Of a stretch of 64,000 nucleotides of DNA, positions 35,657 through 43,275 are shown piece by piece; positions within the stretch are counted from its first letter, which is position 1, and each line of letters opens with the position of its first letter. The DNA comes from Streptomyces sp. NBC_00193 (GTDB taxonomy: Bacteria; Actinomycetota; Actinomycetes; Streptomycetales; Streptomycetaceae): contig NZ_JAPEMM010000001.1 of the NCBI RefSeq assembly GCF_026342735.1, positions 1,550,001 to 1,614,000 of the forward strand, written 5' to 3'. The notes beneath the pieces were generated by a model. It made no database searches. It saw only the letters and a list, made by a program, of their open reading frames with translations, and had not been told where the DNA came from. The position numbers and the translations under genes were made by a program.

Positions 35657-36004
35657 ATGGTTTCGGTGGTGCAGAACGTCGCGATCGACTGTGCGGACGC
35701 CTACGAGTTGGCCCGGTTCTGGAGCCGGGTCACCGGCTCCCCGCTCTCTCCGGAGGACGGGCCGGGTGCCCGGGAGACTCAGGTGCTGTTGGCGGAGGGG
35801 CCGGTGCTGTACTTCAACCAGGTCCCCGAGGCCAAGACGGTCAAGAACCGAATCCACCTGTGCCTGCGCCCCGAGACCTCGCGGGACCAGGAAGTGGACC
35901 GGCTCCTGGGGCTCGGAGCCACCCTCGTCGGCGATCACCGGAACCCGGACGGTTCGGGCTGGGCGGTCCTCGCCGACCTCAACATTCCTGACTACCAGTT
36001 CTGA
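35657..36004 (+). CDS. VOC-superfamily (glyoxalase-like) protein
   Basis: 115 residues, one VOC domain made of two beta-alpha-beta-beta-beta units: VQNVAIDCADAYELARFWSRVTG opens the first and RIHLCLRP...EVDRLLGLGATLVGDH the second, ending GWAVLADLNIPDYQF. In place of the usual DPEGNEFC, the end reads DLNIPDYQF. Members act in glyoxal detoxification or antibiotic binding; none is implied. A DPEGNEFC-type VOC remnant lies 2.6 kb downstream. Confidence 0.8.
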   Translation: MVSVVQNVAIDCADAYELARFWSRVTGSPLSPEDGPGARETQVLLAEGPVLYFNQVPEAKTVKNRIHLCLRPETSRDQEVDRLLGLGATLVGDHRNPDGSGWAVLADLNIPDYQF

Positions 36005-36022
36005 GCATACGCGGAGGCCCGG

Positions 36023-36229
36023 ATGAGCGCCCCAGAGGATGCCGTGAACCACATCAGCCTCAGCGTGTTCCGTGGGGATTCTGATGCTCTGGTGACGCCC
36101 CACCTAGCTCGCGTGATCGGCCACGACTCCCCGATGCTGCACCTTCGGCGCCGGACTGACGGGGGCATGTTTGACCGCTTCCGCGATCACGCCGAAGAGC
36201 TCTGGGGTAGGACCCTGCCCGTACGGTAG
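36023..36229 (+). CDS. Short orphan protein, possibly the end of a larger ancestral gene
   Basis: 68 residues with GGAGG five bases before the ATG. The end, HDSPMLHLRRRTDGGMFDRF then HAEELWG, resembles the last 35 residues of some longer Streptomyces regulators, by memory only, so this may be a 3-prime remnant with a fortuitous start. It lies at the edge of the decayed HNH region. Function unknown. Confidence 0.4.
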   Translation: MSAPEDAVNHISLSVFRGDSDALVTPHLARVIGHDSPMLHLRRRTDGGMFDRFRDHAEELWGRTLPVR

Positions 36230-36311
36230 AGGAAACCCACAACTTAGGCCCCACTAACTGCGCGTTTACCTGCCTTGCGACTGGCGGGCCTCTGCTGCGT
36301 CAGCCAGCCAA

Positions 36312-36360
36312 TAAAAACCCCACACCCGCCTCCCAAAGGAGACGAATGCAGGGGCTTTTA
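36312..36360. terminator. Phage-like AT-flanked hairpin
   Basis: TAAAAACCCC (36312-36321) and GGGGCTTTTA (36351-36360) pair with one mismatch, enclosing a small CTCC/GGAG stem. Unlike the other terminators here it has A/T runs on both sides, typical of phage or imported DNA, and can work in both directions. Confidence 0.5.
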
Positions 36361-36559
36361 CTGTAAAGCTGCGATCTGCACTGGTCCCAGGAATGCGGAA
36401 GTTCGAGGATTCTAGTTTCGAAACGGAATTACCACGCAAAGCCATCTCCACCAAAACCGCCCAATGAGCCATGCAAGTTTTTTGCCTCCCTGCCGATCAA
36501 TGGCGGGAGGGGAAGGGGACACCCCCCTGGGTAAGGCAGGAACCCAGGCCGAATCGGCT

Positions 36560-36915
36560 TCACATTTGCCGCCGCCCAACCGCCCGGTTGCGCTTAGCGG
36601 TCTCGCGGTTGTGACACTGCGTGCACAGCGGGCGCAGCCGGCTCGGAACATCCGGATCAGGCACGCCCCGAGCAACCAGCGAGCGTCTCGACTCCGGGAA
36701 GTGGTCGGCCACTTGAGCCATTCCGCCGCCAGCAGACACCACGGGTTGCGGTACAGGTAGGCACGCCTCACGCGCTGCCAACGGGTCGCATAGCCCCGCT
36801 CGGCGGTAGACCCTCGCTGCCTGTCCGCCTCACGCTGGTGAGCCTCACAGCGGCCCCCAGACGTCAGCTCGGGACAGCCCGGGACCGAGCACGGGGGGCG
36901 TGGTTTGCGGGGCAT
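36560..36915 (-). pseudogene. Frameshifted HNH endonuclease
   Basis: The first part, starting at the ATG at 36915, reads PRKPRPPCSVPGCPEL then CEAHQREAD and a basic region, the usual N-terminus of phage-type HNH endonucleases. After NPWCLLAAE the frame must shift by one at about 36715 to continue ADHFPESRRSLVARG, then LRPLCTQCHNRETAKRN with the zinc-binding C-x-x-C-H-N. The first frame runs on without HNH residues. A single indel therefore appears to have inactivated the gene, unless it is a sequencing error. Confidence 0.7.
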
Positions 36916-37135
36916 GGGGGATCACCCCCTAGGTAGGGCCAGGGGGACGTACACGCGCACGTTCGACGTCACGTGAGTTTCCTTTTCGGTGGTACGTCAT
37001 GAGCTCGGGCAGCACTCAGCCGACGAAAAACACAAGGTGAGAGACTCTCTTATCCAGAGTGTCAAATTGCGACTCTCGGCTTTGTACAGATACGGCGCAT
37101 GACGCACAGGGGGTGGGCAGTGCTTCACTTGAGGC

Positions 37136-37279
37136 ATGACTCCAGAGACCACGAGCCGCCCCGCGCTCGAACTGCGCTGCGGTGGGCTGCACTTGACCGT
37201 GCAACGCATCCCCGGTTGGCTCGTCGGACTGATCACCACAGCCAGCGGCGCCGCTGCAACATGGTGGACGACCCGCTAG
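37136..37279 (+). CDS. 47-residue membrane protein, copy 1 of a duplicated type
   Basis: The peptide reads ALELRCGGLHLTVQRIPGWL followed by a hydrophobic end with TWWTTR. It is about 60 percent identical by eye to the 50-residue protein at 37934. One short membrane helix is likely (WLVGLITTASGAAATWW). Similar small proteins occur near HNH endonuclease genes in Streptomyces phage-like regions, by memory. It converges on an HNH fragment. Ribosome binding is weak (GAGG close to the ATG). Confidence 0.6.
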   Translation: MTPETTSRPALELRCGGLHLTVQRIPGWLVGLITTASGAAATWWTTR

Positions 37280-37311
37280 CCGCAGCGCTCGCCGGCTCAT
37301 GGCGGACCGGG

Positions 37312-37352
37312 GCACCCGGGACAGAGCACGGGGGGCGGGATCTGCGGGGCAC
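37312..37352 (-). pseudogene. HNH endonuclease N-terminal fragment
   Basis: From a GTG at 37352 the codons read PRRSRPPCSVPG, matching residues 2-13 of the HNH gene at 36915, and the DNA around both starts is about 80 percent identical over 40 bases. Similarity ends abruptly after this, pointing to a deletion within an ancestral full copy. Confidence 0.55.
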
Positions 37353-37933
37353 GGCGAACATGTGAGTGCGCACCCCCACGGGGAGGAGAACGGCTGGACC
37401 TCCAGCCACTCCGCCGTCGAGGTCGTCGGGCGAACCACAAAGGTGAGGCTCACTCGGTACGAAAGTGGTCAACCATTGGCGTGCACGTCCCCCTGACCCT
37501 TGGCGCAATGAGCAGTGCAGCCAGGGCCACGGCATCCACGTCGTGATCCACCCGCAGGTCGTCGTCCGCCGCGACGTCACCGGCAAGCGCGATAGCCCGA
37601 TGACGTGATCAGCGCGATAGTCCTCGGGGGCAGCAACGCCTCCGGCTTACCGAACGCATCCGCTCCGTCGCCGCCTTCGACCAACCTGCCGCGCTCACGT
37701 CGATGCAGGCCAGTGCCGTTCGGATACCTCCAGCGCTCCTACCTGCACACCGCCCAGGCGCTCCGGCCAAGCTGTACCCGAGCCCCCGGACCAGTCGTAC
37801 CAAACAGAACCGGCCGTGGCGTTGCGGTGCTTCCTCATTCCTTCCCTCAACACCTACGTCACGCAATGGCGCGCGACAGGAGCCAGAGGGCATGCAACGC
37901 CAACAGGGCGATGCCAAGAGGGAGGACGGCAAG
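37353..37933. other. Decayed stretch without recognisable genes
   Basis: No frame with convincing codon bias, start and family similarity in 580 bp. Short pieces such as HGIHVVIHPQVVVRRDVTG (about 37518-37580, plus strand) look protein-like and may be remnants, but I cannot assign them. Confidence 0.4.
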
Positions 37934-38086
37934 ATGAGCCGCAGCACGAAAACCACCACCCCGCTTCCAGCACTCGAAATCCGCTGCGGCGGACTGCACT
38001 TGACCATTCAGCGCGTTCCCGTGTGGCTCGTCTCGCTGGTAGCCACAGCCGCAGGCACCGTTGCCACGTGGTGGGCGCACCAGTAG
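37934..38086 (+). CDS. 50-residue membrane protein, copy 2 of a duplicated type
   Basis: Starts at an ATG with GGAGG eight bases upstream. It contains ALEIRCGGLHLTIQRVPVWL and ends TVATWWAHQ, with one predicted membrane helix. It matches copy 1 over the whole core. As with copy 1, an HNH endonuclease remnant converges on it, here only 7 bases away, so the pair membrane gene plus HNH is duplicated as a module. Confidence 0.65.
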   Translation: MSRSTKTTTPLPALEIRCGGLHLTIQRVPVWLVSLVATAAGTVATWWAHQ

Positions 38087-38092
38087 AACGCC

Positions 38093-38387
38093 TCAGCGCG
38101 ACGGAACAGCGGCCCCGAACTCTGTACGCGTCTTCAGCCCGTGGCAGCCGTGGCACAGCACTTGCACGTTGCCGTCTACGTCCTCGCCGCCGAGGGACAG
38201 CGGACGCACATGGTCCACGTCCACCCCATCCGCGGGGAAGTCGGTCAGGCACCAGTCACACCATCCCGAGCCCCGGTCCGTCACGAGCCGGCGGAGTCGC
38301 GCAGCAGCGTCATAGCGGGCCGCACGATGTCGGCTCCGGGCTCGTCGGGTGCGGACCGTGGCCCGGTCCTCGTAGGTACCGTGGTGC
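38093..38387 (-). pseudogene. HNH endonuclease lacking its start
   Basis: The frame encodes a basic region (KTHHGTYEDRATVR, RAARYDAAARLRRL), then WCDWCLTDF, the HNH core VDVDHVRPLSLGGEDVDGNV and LCHGCHGLKTRTEFG. All zinc and catalytic residues of the core are present. Going upstream there is no ATG or GTG before an in-frame TGA at about 38455 except the internal GTG at 38284, which would cut off the basic region but keep the core. It is thus a 5-prime-truncated gene or a short form starting at 38284. Confidence 0.65.
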
Positions 38388-38663
38388 GTCTTGCAGCGGC
38401 CCCGCCGAGCGCGGAAGCGGCGATGTCGTCTGCCTCGCGCTGGCGTTCGGGGCTGGTCGTTTCATCAGTAAGGACGGACAGGCGCACGCAGCGCACACCC
38501 CGCAGAGTCTGCGTTTCGAGAGAGGTGCCCACAAGCGGGTTCCGGGGTGCACTGTTCATGCTCCCCGTGGGGACGGAGGGATTCCCACTACCGGGCTTGA
38601 CCAGGACCGATGCCGCCATGCCGCCACGCCGCCATGCCGCCACTCCAGAACGTCTAGTTCTGA

Positions 38664-38741
38664 GTGTTGGGAGACCCCGAGGGCAACGAATTCTGCGTCC
38701 TGCGCAGCGAGTCCGACCGCGCCGCCGCACACACACCCTGA
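38664..38741 (+). pseudogene. C-terminal remnant of a VOC/glyoxalase gene
   Basis: LGDPEGNEFCVLRSESDR is the standard end of Streptomyces glyoxalase-like proteins. The frame has a stop just upstream and no N-terminal half nearby. The flanking 38388-38663 and 38742-39029 show no gene; a short frame ending at about 38873 (AYAGYLSALHDRDIAMDAVL) looks like another remnant tail. Confidence 0.6.
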
Positions 38742-39029
38742 CGGCAGACACGCCCGATGGCGCCGCCCGCTTCGCCGCGACGCGTACGCGGGCTACCTCA
38801 GCGCTCTCCATGACCGCGACATCGCCATGGACGCCGTTCTCGCGGCCCGCACCGTCATCGGCAAGGCCGCGTGACCGCACCGCCGTTCGTTCGGGTGCGG
38901 AAGGAACTAGTGCCGTATCAGCCGGCGTTCGCCCTGTAGTGCCTCGGATCGCGGATGGCACATGTCCCGGCGAACGCGACGTCGGAAATCCGCCAGCATG
39001 CTCGCGGTCGGTCGAGTGAGAATCCGCTC

Positions 39030-39671
39030 ATGGTCGCTGAAGCGCAGGGAATCCGTATCCGGCACCGCGGGTATGAACCGCAGGTCCATCCCACCGCCTA
39101 CGTCGCCCCCACGGCCACGCTCGTCGGCGATGTCCGCGTGGGGCCGAGGGCGCGGGTGATGTACGGTGCCGTGCTCGATGCCGAGGGGTCCCGGATCGAG
39201 GTCGGGGAAGCGGCGGTGATCTGCGAGAACGCGGTGCTGCGCGGGTCTGCGGTGGCCGGTGATCAGCCGGTGCTCGTCGCCGATCACGTCTTCGTGGGGC
39301 CGCATGCCACGCTGCTGGGCTGCGAGGTCGGCAGGTGCGCCTATGTGGCGACCGCGGCGACGGTCCTGCAGTGCGCGCAGCTGGGGGCCGGCTCGGTTGT
39401 CGCTGTCGGCGCGCTCGTCCATGCGCGCACCGTCGTGCCGGACGAGTACTTCGTGCCGCCGCACACCGTGGCGCTCGACGCGCCGGTGCGGCTGCTGGCC
39501 CCTGGCGATCCGGGCCTGGCCGAGGCCATCAGGCAGGTGGGCTTCGCGCAGGTGGCGTTCGGCGTCGACGCGGAGTGGACCGACCGGATCAGCCGGTACG
39601 AGCACATCGCGGAGGTGCGCGTCGCCGAGTTCGGCGCGCACGCGGACGACGAGATTCTGAATCCCGGCTAG
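39030..39671 (+). CDS. Gamma-carbonic-anhydrase-like hexapeptide-repeat protein
   Basis: 213 residues. Left-handed beta-helix repeats run from about 18 to 125 (VHPTAYVAPTATLVGDVRVG, then AVLRGSAV, DHVFVGPHATLLGCEVG, AYVATAATVLQCAQLGAG), followed by a C-terminal helix. His86 and His92 match two of the three zinc ligands of gamma-carbonic anhydrases; the first His is not obvious, so catalysis is uncertain and the protein may be PaaY/CaiE-like. The frame is open upstream to an ATG at 38955, but similarity starts near residue 10 of the form given. Confidence 0.8.
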   Translation: MVAEAQGIRIRHRGYEPQVHPTAYVAPTATLVGDVRVGPRARVMYGAVLDAEGSRIEVGEAAVICENAVLRGSAVAGDQPVLVADHVFVGPHATLLGCEVGRCAYVATAATVLQCAQLGAGSVVAVGALVHARTVVPDEYFVPPHTVALDAPVRLLAPGDPGLAEAIRQVGFAQVAFGVDAEWTDRISRYEHIAEVRVAEFGAHADDEILNPG

Positions 39672-39753
39672 CAGCGCTCCATCAGCGGCCCTTGTCCTGT
39701 GGTGAGGTGACGTGCCGTCCGGATTCCGCACGGCCGCGCCTCCGGCAAGCCGA

Positions 39754-40167
39754 CTAGCGGGACCCGCCGGCCCCTCGGGACTCGCGCCAGCGGGTGAGTT
39801 CGGCTTCCACGTCGAATTCCTTGAGGTTCAGCGGGGGGCCGGGCGGGGGGCGGCGGAGGGCCGTGCGGATCTTGGTGTTGATCTCCGTGAGGAGGGCGCG
39901 GGCCTGGCGTTCGGTGCGGGCGGCCTTGAGTGCCTCCCGGGCGTCCTCCGCCTCCTTGCGCAGCGCGAGGGCCGGCGGGAGGACCGCGAAGCCCTCGCGG
40001 TGCAGTTTGCCCTTGATCCACCACAGCTCGTCGTACGGGGTGTCGAGCGAGGCCAGCGGCTTGCCGAAGCCGGGCAGGTCCTCGAAGTCCCCGCGCTCAC
40101 CGGCCTGTCTGATCTGGCGGTCCACGAAGGATTCGAAGCTGACACCAGGTGGTTTGCGCTCGGTCAC
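39754..40167 (-). CDS. DUF1992 (DnaJ-homologue C28-like) protein
   Basis: 137 residues from a GTG with GGGAGG four bases before it. The conserved block SFESFVDRQIRQAGERGDFEDLPGFGKPL followed by ELWWIKGKLHREG is the DUF1992 signature, which occurs in eukaryotic DNAJC28 and in bacteria; its role is unknown. The rest is a charged helical region. Single gene, next to the NTF2-like gene on the same strand. Confidence 0.88.
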   Translation of the reverse strand: MTERKPPGVSFESFVDRQIRQAGERGDFEDLPGFGKPLASLDTPYDELWWIKGKLHREGFAVLPPALALRKEAEDAREALKAARTERQARALLTEINTKIRTALRRPPPGPPLNLKEFDVEAELTRWRESRGAGGSR

Positions 40168-40216
40168 ATTGCCTCCCAAGGGTCCCCGCCAGCATAACTC
40201 CGGCATCTCATCGGCC

Positions 40217-40648
40217 TCAGAGACGGCGGTCCGACTCCTTGATCGGGATGTCGTTGATGCTGGCCTCGCGGCGGCGCATCAGGCCCGCGGCGTCGAACTC
40301 CCACTGCTCGTTGCCGTGGCTGCGCCACCACTGGCCGCTCGTGTCGTGCCATTCGTACTCGAAGCGCACGGAGATGCGGTTGTCGGTGTACGCCCACAGC
40401 TCCTTGCGCAGCCGGTACTCCAGCTCGCGCTCCCACTTGTCGGCCAGGAAGGCGCGGATCTCGGCGCGCCCGTTCAGGAAGCGGTCGCGGTTCCGCCAGG
40501 CGGAGTCCTCGGTGTAGGCGAGGGCGACGCGCTCGGGGTCGCGGCTGTTCCAGGCGTCCTCGGCGGCCTGCACCTTGGCGCGGGCGGACTCCTCGGTGAA
40601 GGGCGGCAGCGGAGGTCGCACGGAGGGGGAGGAAGGAGTGGCGGTCAC
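40217..40648 (-). CDS. DUF1348 NTF2-like protein under TetR control
   Basis: 143 residues; [38 protein letters not shown] then [28 protein letters not shown] are the DUF1348 hallmark. These NTF2-like proteins are often induced as targets of divergent TetR regulators. It starts at a GTG with GAGAGG upstream, 30 bases from a palindromic operator. A stress or detoxification role is plausible but unproven. Confidence 0.88.
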   Translation of the reverse strand: MTATPSSPSVRPPLPPFTEESARAKVQAAEDAWNSRDPERVALAYTEDSAWRNRDRFLNGRAEIRAFLADKWERELEYRLRKELWAYTDNRISVRFEYEWHDTSGQWWRSHGNEQWEFDAAGLMRRREASINDIPIKESDRRL

Positions 40649-40677
40649 GGTGGGACACCTCTCGGCCGGGGAGAGTG

Positions 40678-40727
40678 GAGAACGGTCGTTCTCACCTCTG
40701 CGTCGAGAGTAGAGAACGAGCGTTCTC
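40678..40727. promoter_or_regulatory. Twin TetR operators GAGAACGnnCGTTCTC
   Basis: Two perfect 16-bp dyads with 7-bp arms, GAGAACG-GT-CGTTCTC (40678-40693) and GAGAACG-AG-CGTTCTC (40712-40727), with centres 34 bp apart. They fill the gap between the divergent NTF2-like and tetR genes. TACGCT at 40747-40752 stands 6 bases before the tetR ATG as a possible leaderless -10. Confidence 0.88.
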
Positions 40728-40758
40728 GGCGCAAGCGATTCTGGTCTACGCTGCTTTC

Positions 40759-41325
40759 ATGCCCGCAGCCCCCGCCCCGATGAACGACGAAGAGGCCCGC
40801 ACCCGCCTGCTGGACGCCGCGGAGGCGCTGTTCTACGCCGAAGGCATCCAGGCCGTGGGCATGGACCGCATCCGCGCGGAGTCGGGCCTCCCGCTCAAGC
40901 GGCTCTACCGGCTCTACCCGGCCAAGGAATCCCTGGTCACCGCCTATCTGGAGCGCCGCGACCGCCGCTGGATGGCAAGCCTGAGCGCAGCAACCAGAGA
41001 GCACCCCGACCCCGTCGGGGCGGTCTTCGAATGGCTCGCGCAGTGGTTCTCGGAGCCGGACTTCCGCGGCTGCGCGTTCCTGAACGCGTACGGGGAGCTG
41101 GGCGCGGGTCCCGCCGGGGTGCTGGACGTCGTACGCCGCCACAAGGCGGAGCTACGGGCGCTGCTGGCCGACATCGCCGGTCCGGGCCGGGAGGGTCTGG
41201 CGGAGCAGCTGCTGTTGCTGGTCGAGGGGGCGACGGTGGTAGCGGCCCTGGAACCGGGCCCGGGGGCGGCGGTGCGGGCGCGCGAGGCGGCGTACGTCCT
41301 GGTCGGGGCGGACGGAGGGGGCTGA
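40759..41325 (+). CDS. TetR-family regulator
   Basis: 188 residues. Helix-turn-helix at about 12-58 (TRLLDAAEALFYAEGIQAVG, then RIRAESGLPLKRLYRLYPAKE), followed by a C-terminal ligand domain with WLAQWFSEPDFRGCAFLNAYGEL as seen in LfrR/YxaF-like groups. It is divergent from the NTF2-like gene and separated from it by two identical-arm palindromes, so it most likely represses both. No ribosome binding site is visible. Confidence 0.92.
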   Translation: MPAAPAPMNDEEARTRLLDAAEALFYAEGIQAVGMDRIRAESGLPLKRLYRLYPAKESLVTAYLERRDRRWMASLSAATREHPDPVGAVFEWLAQWFSEPDFRGCAFLNAYGELGAGPAGVLDVVRRHKAELRALLADIAGPGREGLAEQLLLLVEGATVVAALEPGPGAAVRAREAAYVLVGADGGG

Positions 41326-41484
41326 CCGGGGGATTCATGCGGCTGCCGAGTGAGCGGTTACGCGTCGTACACAAGCACGTCGCATTGTCAGCTTTTAACT
41401 GGTGTTGGGACTTTTGTCCACCGGAAGACCGCATTCGGCGGTCGCCCTCCGGTTCCGTCGCTTTTCCTCGCGGAGGAAACACCC

Positions 41485-43032
41485 TTGTCTGCTTCCCGCT
41501 GCACGTCGGCCGCCCTGGTCGTCGCGGCCGTCACCGCGACCTGCCTGATGCCGGCGATGCCGGCTTTCGCCGCCGGCTCGCCGCACATCCGGTTCTCCCA
41601 GCCGTACGTCCCCTCGATCGCCGCCGGAAAGACCGGCCGTGTGGTGATCGTGGCGGAGACCAGTGGCGATGCGGCCCACAGCAGCAGCTTCCGGATCACC
41701 GCACCGGAGCGGACGACCTTCCCCGAGGCCCGCTTCTACTGGAACGGCGACCGCGCGGGCGCGCCCTGCACGCTCTCGGGCAACGCCCGCCAGCTGACCT
41801 GTGACGCCGGGACCCGGGCGGGCTTCGCCTTCCCGGCGGAGAGCAACACCCGGCTGGGCGTACTCGTACGGGTGGACGCGGACGCCCCCCAGGGAACGAC
41901 GCTGGACGGCGGCGAGTGGGCTGCGGCCGGCGCCTCGCCCGGTCTCTACGCGGTGTCCACCCCGGTGACGGGACCCAAGGGCGACGACGGCCACGACGGC
42001 CACGACGGCCACGACGGGAAGCCGGGCCACGACGGAAAGCCCGGTTCCCACGGCCGCCCCGGACCCAAGGGCGACAAGGGTGACCAGGGCGAGCGGGGTG
42101 AGCGCGGCGAGAAGGGCGAGCGCGGGGACCGCGGCGACCGCGGTGAGAAGGGGGACCGCGGCGAGAAGGGCCACCAGGGGAAGAAGGGCCCGCAGGGCCA
42201 CAAGGGCCCTCAGGGTCCGAAGGGCGACACCGGCCCGGCGGGACCGAAGGGCGACCAGGGACCGGCCGGAGGCCCCCAGGGCCCGAAGGGCGACACCGGC
42301 GCACCCGGCCCGAAGGGCGACACGGGCCCGGCGGGCGGCCCGAAGGGCGACACCGGCCCCGCGGGGCCGAAGGGCGACCAGGGCAACGAGGGGCCGACGG
42401 GACCGGCCGGCGTGCCCGGACCGGGCGGACCCCAGGGCCCCAAGGGCGACACCGGCCCGGCCGGCGGACCCAAGGGCGACAAGGGTGACAAGGGCGACCG
42501 CGGAGACACCGGGCCGGCCGGACCGACGGGAGCACGCGGACCGGGCGGACCGAAGGGCGACCAGGGCCCCGGCGGACCGAAGGGCGACCAGGGCCCGAAG
42601 GGCAAGCCGGGCCCGAAGGGCGAGCAAGGCCCGAAGGGCAGGCCGGGCCACCCCGGACCCAAGGGAGACCAGGGCCCGCAGGGTCCGAAGGGTCCCAAGG
42701 GCCCGAAGGGCGACCAGGGCAAGCCCGGAACGTGCAAGTGCGGCAAGGACCACGGCGGCAAGGACCACGGCGGCAAGGACCACGGCGGCAAGGGCGACAA
42801 GCCCGGCAAGGCGAACGCCCGCATCGTCAGCGACAAGCTGCACGTCCGCACCGGCCCCGGCACCCGCTACAAGAAGACCGGCGTGCTCAAGTACGGCGCC
42901 GAGGTCCAGGTGCAGTGCAAGACCAACGGCACCGAGGTCGACGGCAACGCCATCTGGTACAAGCTCTCCGACGGCCGCGGCTGGATCGCCGCCCGTTACG
43001 CCGCGAACCTGAACCGCATCCCCACCTGCTGA
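41485..43032 (+). CDS. Secreted collagen-like protein with C-terminal SH3b domain
   Basis: 515 residues from a TTG with GGAGG about eight bases upstream; no other start sits before the signal peptide (1-31, [19 protein letters not shown]). A beta-rich domain (32-160) with two cysteines comes first. Residues about 163-416 are some 84 Gly-X-Y triplets, very rich in GPKGD, GDKGD and GERGE, broken three times by one extra residue after GPAGGP. A C-K-C-G plus three KDHGG units (417-436) may bind metal. The end (about 450-515) is a bacterial SH3 domain ([32 protein letters not shown]), likely binding peptidoglycan. No sortase signal or second membrane helix is seen. Confidence 0.85.
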   Translation: MSASRCTSAALVVAAVTATCLMPAMPAFAAGSPHIRFSQPYVPSIAAGKTGRVVIVAETSGDAAHSSSFRITAPERTTFPEARFYWNGDRAGAPCTLSGNARQLTCDAGTRAGFAFPAESNTRLGVLVRVDADAPQGTTLDGGEWAAAGASPGLYAVSTPVTGPKGDDGHDGHDGHDGKPGHDGKPGSHGRPGPKGDKGDQGERGERGEKGERGDRGDRGEKGDRGEKGHQGKKGPQGHKGPQGPKGDTGPAGPKGDQGPAGGPQGPKGDTGAPGPKGDTGPAGGPKGDTGPAGPKGDQGNEGPTGPAGVPGPGGPQGPKGDTGPAGGPKGDKGDKGDRGDTGPAGPTGARGPGGPKGDQGPGGPKGDQGPKGKPGPKGEQGPKGRPGHPGPKGDQGPQGPKGPKGPKGDQGKPGTCKCGKDHGGKDHGGKDHGGKGDKPGKANARIVSDKLHVRTGPGTRYKKTGVLKYGAEVQVQCKTNGTEVDGNAIWYKLSDGRGWIAARYAANLNRIPTC

Positions 43033-43047
43033 TCCCGCATCACCCAC

Positions 43048-43093
43048 CCTTCGGTGCGCATCGAGGCCCCCGAGCCCCGGTGCGCACCGAAGG
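43048..43093 (+). terminator. Terminator of the collagen-like gene
   Basis: A perfect 13-bp stem (43048-43060 with 43081-43093) with a 20-base loop begins 16 bases after the stop codon and is followed by CGTTTCC. Confidence 0.78.
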
Positions 43094-43171
43094 CGTTTCC
43101 ACCCTGCGGGAGACATACCCACGGACAACGAAATCCGCACGCACCATCCCCACAGACCGTCAATCCCCACC

Positions 43172-43251
43172 TTCAACAGGTAGTTGAACCAAAGAAACCG
43201 AAGAGTAGCCCTTGTGCCCCCACCGCCACCCGGGCAAGATCTAGCCCTTGT
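43172..43251 (+). promoter_or_regulatory. Candidate promoter and repeats upstream of the APC permease
   Basis: TTCAAC (43172-43177) and GTTGAA (43183-43188) form a dyad. Overlapping it, TTGAAC (43184-43189), a 16-base spacer and TAGCCC (43206-43211) resemble a -35/-10 pair. The decamer TAGCCCTTGT recurs at 43206-43215 and 43242-43251. All lie within 105 bases of the permease start. Confidence 0.4.
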
Positions 43252-43275
43252 ACGCGGCTCAGAAGGGCGCAGCCA

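Noticed and set aside
36388..36415. GTTCGAGGATTC resembling a tRNA T-arm
   Set aside because: No acceptor, D or anticodon arms fit around it.
38281..38961. 226-codon leftward frame over the HNH remnant
   Set aside because: The HNH residues are in a different frame; this one shows no recognisable domain, although part of it may be a frameshifted extension.
41971..42732. Highly repetitive DNA that could suggest a CRISPR or satellite array
   Set aside because: It encodes the collagen Gly-X-Y region in frame; units are irregular with no spacers.
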